From assembly GCA_963580455.1 (NCBI GenBank), contig OY756972.1:10989001-11053000 (forward strand): 64,000 nt of DNA, read 5' to 3'. Below the pieces are notes generated by a model. That model searched no databases. It was not told where the DNA came from and saw only the letters and a list, made by a program, of their open reading frames with translations. The DNA comes from Euonymus europaeus. Taxonomy: Eukaryota; Streptophyta; Magnoliopsida; Celastrales; Celastraceae. Below are positions 63,404 to 64,000 of the stretch, in pieces (position 1 is the stretch's first letter; each line of letters begins with the position of its first letter). Position numbers and translations under genes: made by a program.

Positions 63404-64000
63404 GAAATAATCTTGAAAGCTTGTATTAATAAAATTTTACATAGAAGAATAATAAAAAGTGTACATAGAGCAACTTTGATGGTCCGAAGTTGCACAACTC
63501 TCTCTATGGATGAGCTTTTAACGGTCTTGGCCATTTGTCATAAAAGTTGTTGTTTTGTCATCGAAATAATCTGTGAAGCTTATACTCATAAAATTTGACA
63601 TGCAAGAACAATAAAAAGTATACACCGAGAAACTTTGATGGTCCGAAGTTGCTCAACTCTCTCTATGGAGGAGCTTTTAACGGTTTTGTCCAATTGTCAT
63701 AGAAAGTTGTTGTTTTAGCATCGAAATAATCTAGGAAGCTTATACTCATAAAATTTGACATATAAGAAAAATAAAAAGTGTACAACGAGCAACTTTGATG
63801 GTCCGAAGTTGCTCAAATCTCTCTATGGAGGAGCTTTTAACGGTTTTGTCCATTTGTCATAGAAAGTTGGTGTTTTGGCATCGAAATAATCTAGGAAGCT
63901 TATATACTCTTAAAATTTGAAATATAAGAACAATAAAAATTCTACACCGAGCAAGGTTAAGGGTCCGATGTTGCTCAACTCTCTCTATGGAGGAGCTTTT
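63404..64000. repeat. Dispersed satellite block, copy 3 of 3, cut by the window end
   Basis: From about 63404 the sequence follows 59082 onward (offset 4,322), including CGGTCTTGGCC, GACATGCAAG and GCAAGGTTAAGGG. Just before this it follows the TTTGATGATCCG/ATGTTATAG block instead, so a recombination junction lies near 63400. Confidence 0.82.

Larger units (their letters stand above)
18787..64000. repeat. Tandem satellite array, right arm (about 160-bp monomer)
   Basis: About 283 head-to-tail monomers of the same family and orientation as the left arm continue to the window edge with no interruption. Subtypes are told apart by the bases after AAGCTT: GTATTAATAAAA; ATACTCATAAAA; ATACTCTTAAAA; CTACTCGTAAAA with GTACGCCGAG; ATACCCTTAAAA with ATATATGAAC; ATATTCTTGAAA; and a longer form with an extra TATA (ATATACTCTTAAAA) linked to GCAACGTTAATGG. 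The first four dominate before about 37 kb; the TATACC, TATATTC and TATATAC forms become common after it. Units are about 36% GC. No gene, RNA gene or second transposon is visible anywhere in this 45 kb. Confidence 0.97.

Noticed and set aside
18787..64000. Additional transposons or solo LTRs in the right arm
   Set aside because: Reading through the arm showed uninterrupted satellite units. Length changes are small indels or whole-monomer differences.

Overview
This window is plant repetitive DNA. About 55 kb of the 64 kb is one AT-rich tandem satellite. It is interrupted once, by a young full-length Ty1/copia LTR retrotransposon in the + orientation. I found no host protein-coding gene, tRNA, rRNA or CRISPR array. 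The plant assignment rests on the element: a single-family copia gag-pol with plant-type motifs, a degenerate initiator-Met-tRNA primer site and long TG...CA LTRs. The species cannot be named from the sequence; a eudicot is my guess only.

Layout. (1) 1-9707: left satellite arm, about 61 head-to-tail monomers of about 159-160 bp, including a 12-monomer (1,915 bp) higher-order repeat at about 3.3-7.3 kb. (2) 9708-18786: the 9,079-bp retrotransposon. It has a 5' LTR (9708-11477), a primer binding site, gag (11564-13609), pol (13668-16883), a polypurine tract and a 3' LTR (17018-18786), flanked by a perfect 5-bp target duplication GTTTT. (3) 18787-64000: right satellite arm, about 283 monomers. 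From about 20 to 37 kb it holds 7- to 12-monomer higher-order repeats. From about 37.5 to 64 kb it becomes a mosaic of near-identical segments of 1-5 kb, including three tandem copies of a roughly 4.8-kb unit.

The satellite monomer is about 36% GC, usually carries one HindIII site (AAGCTT), and contains a 9-bp perfect dyad (GAGCAACTT, 10-bp loop, AAGTTGCTC). Nucleosome-scale monomer length, higher-order repeats, lack of genes and a recent nested retrotransposon fit a centromeric or pericentromeric array, but sequence alone does not prove that.

The retrotransposon's two LTRs differ at only 8 substitutions and one 1-bp indel over about 1.77 kb, so the insertion is recent. Gag, integrase, reverse transcriptase and RNase H keep their recognisable catalytic residues. 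However, the protease active-site triad reads Tyr-Ser-Gly where aspartate is expected, and pol lies in a different frame from gag behind stop codons. This copy is therefore probably not autonomous as it stands. I did not find a convincing new biological system. The best leads are the monomer dyad, the multi-scale higher-order structure and the protease substitution.
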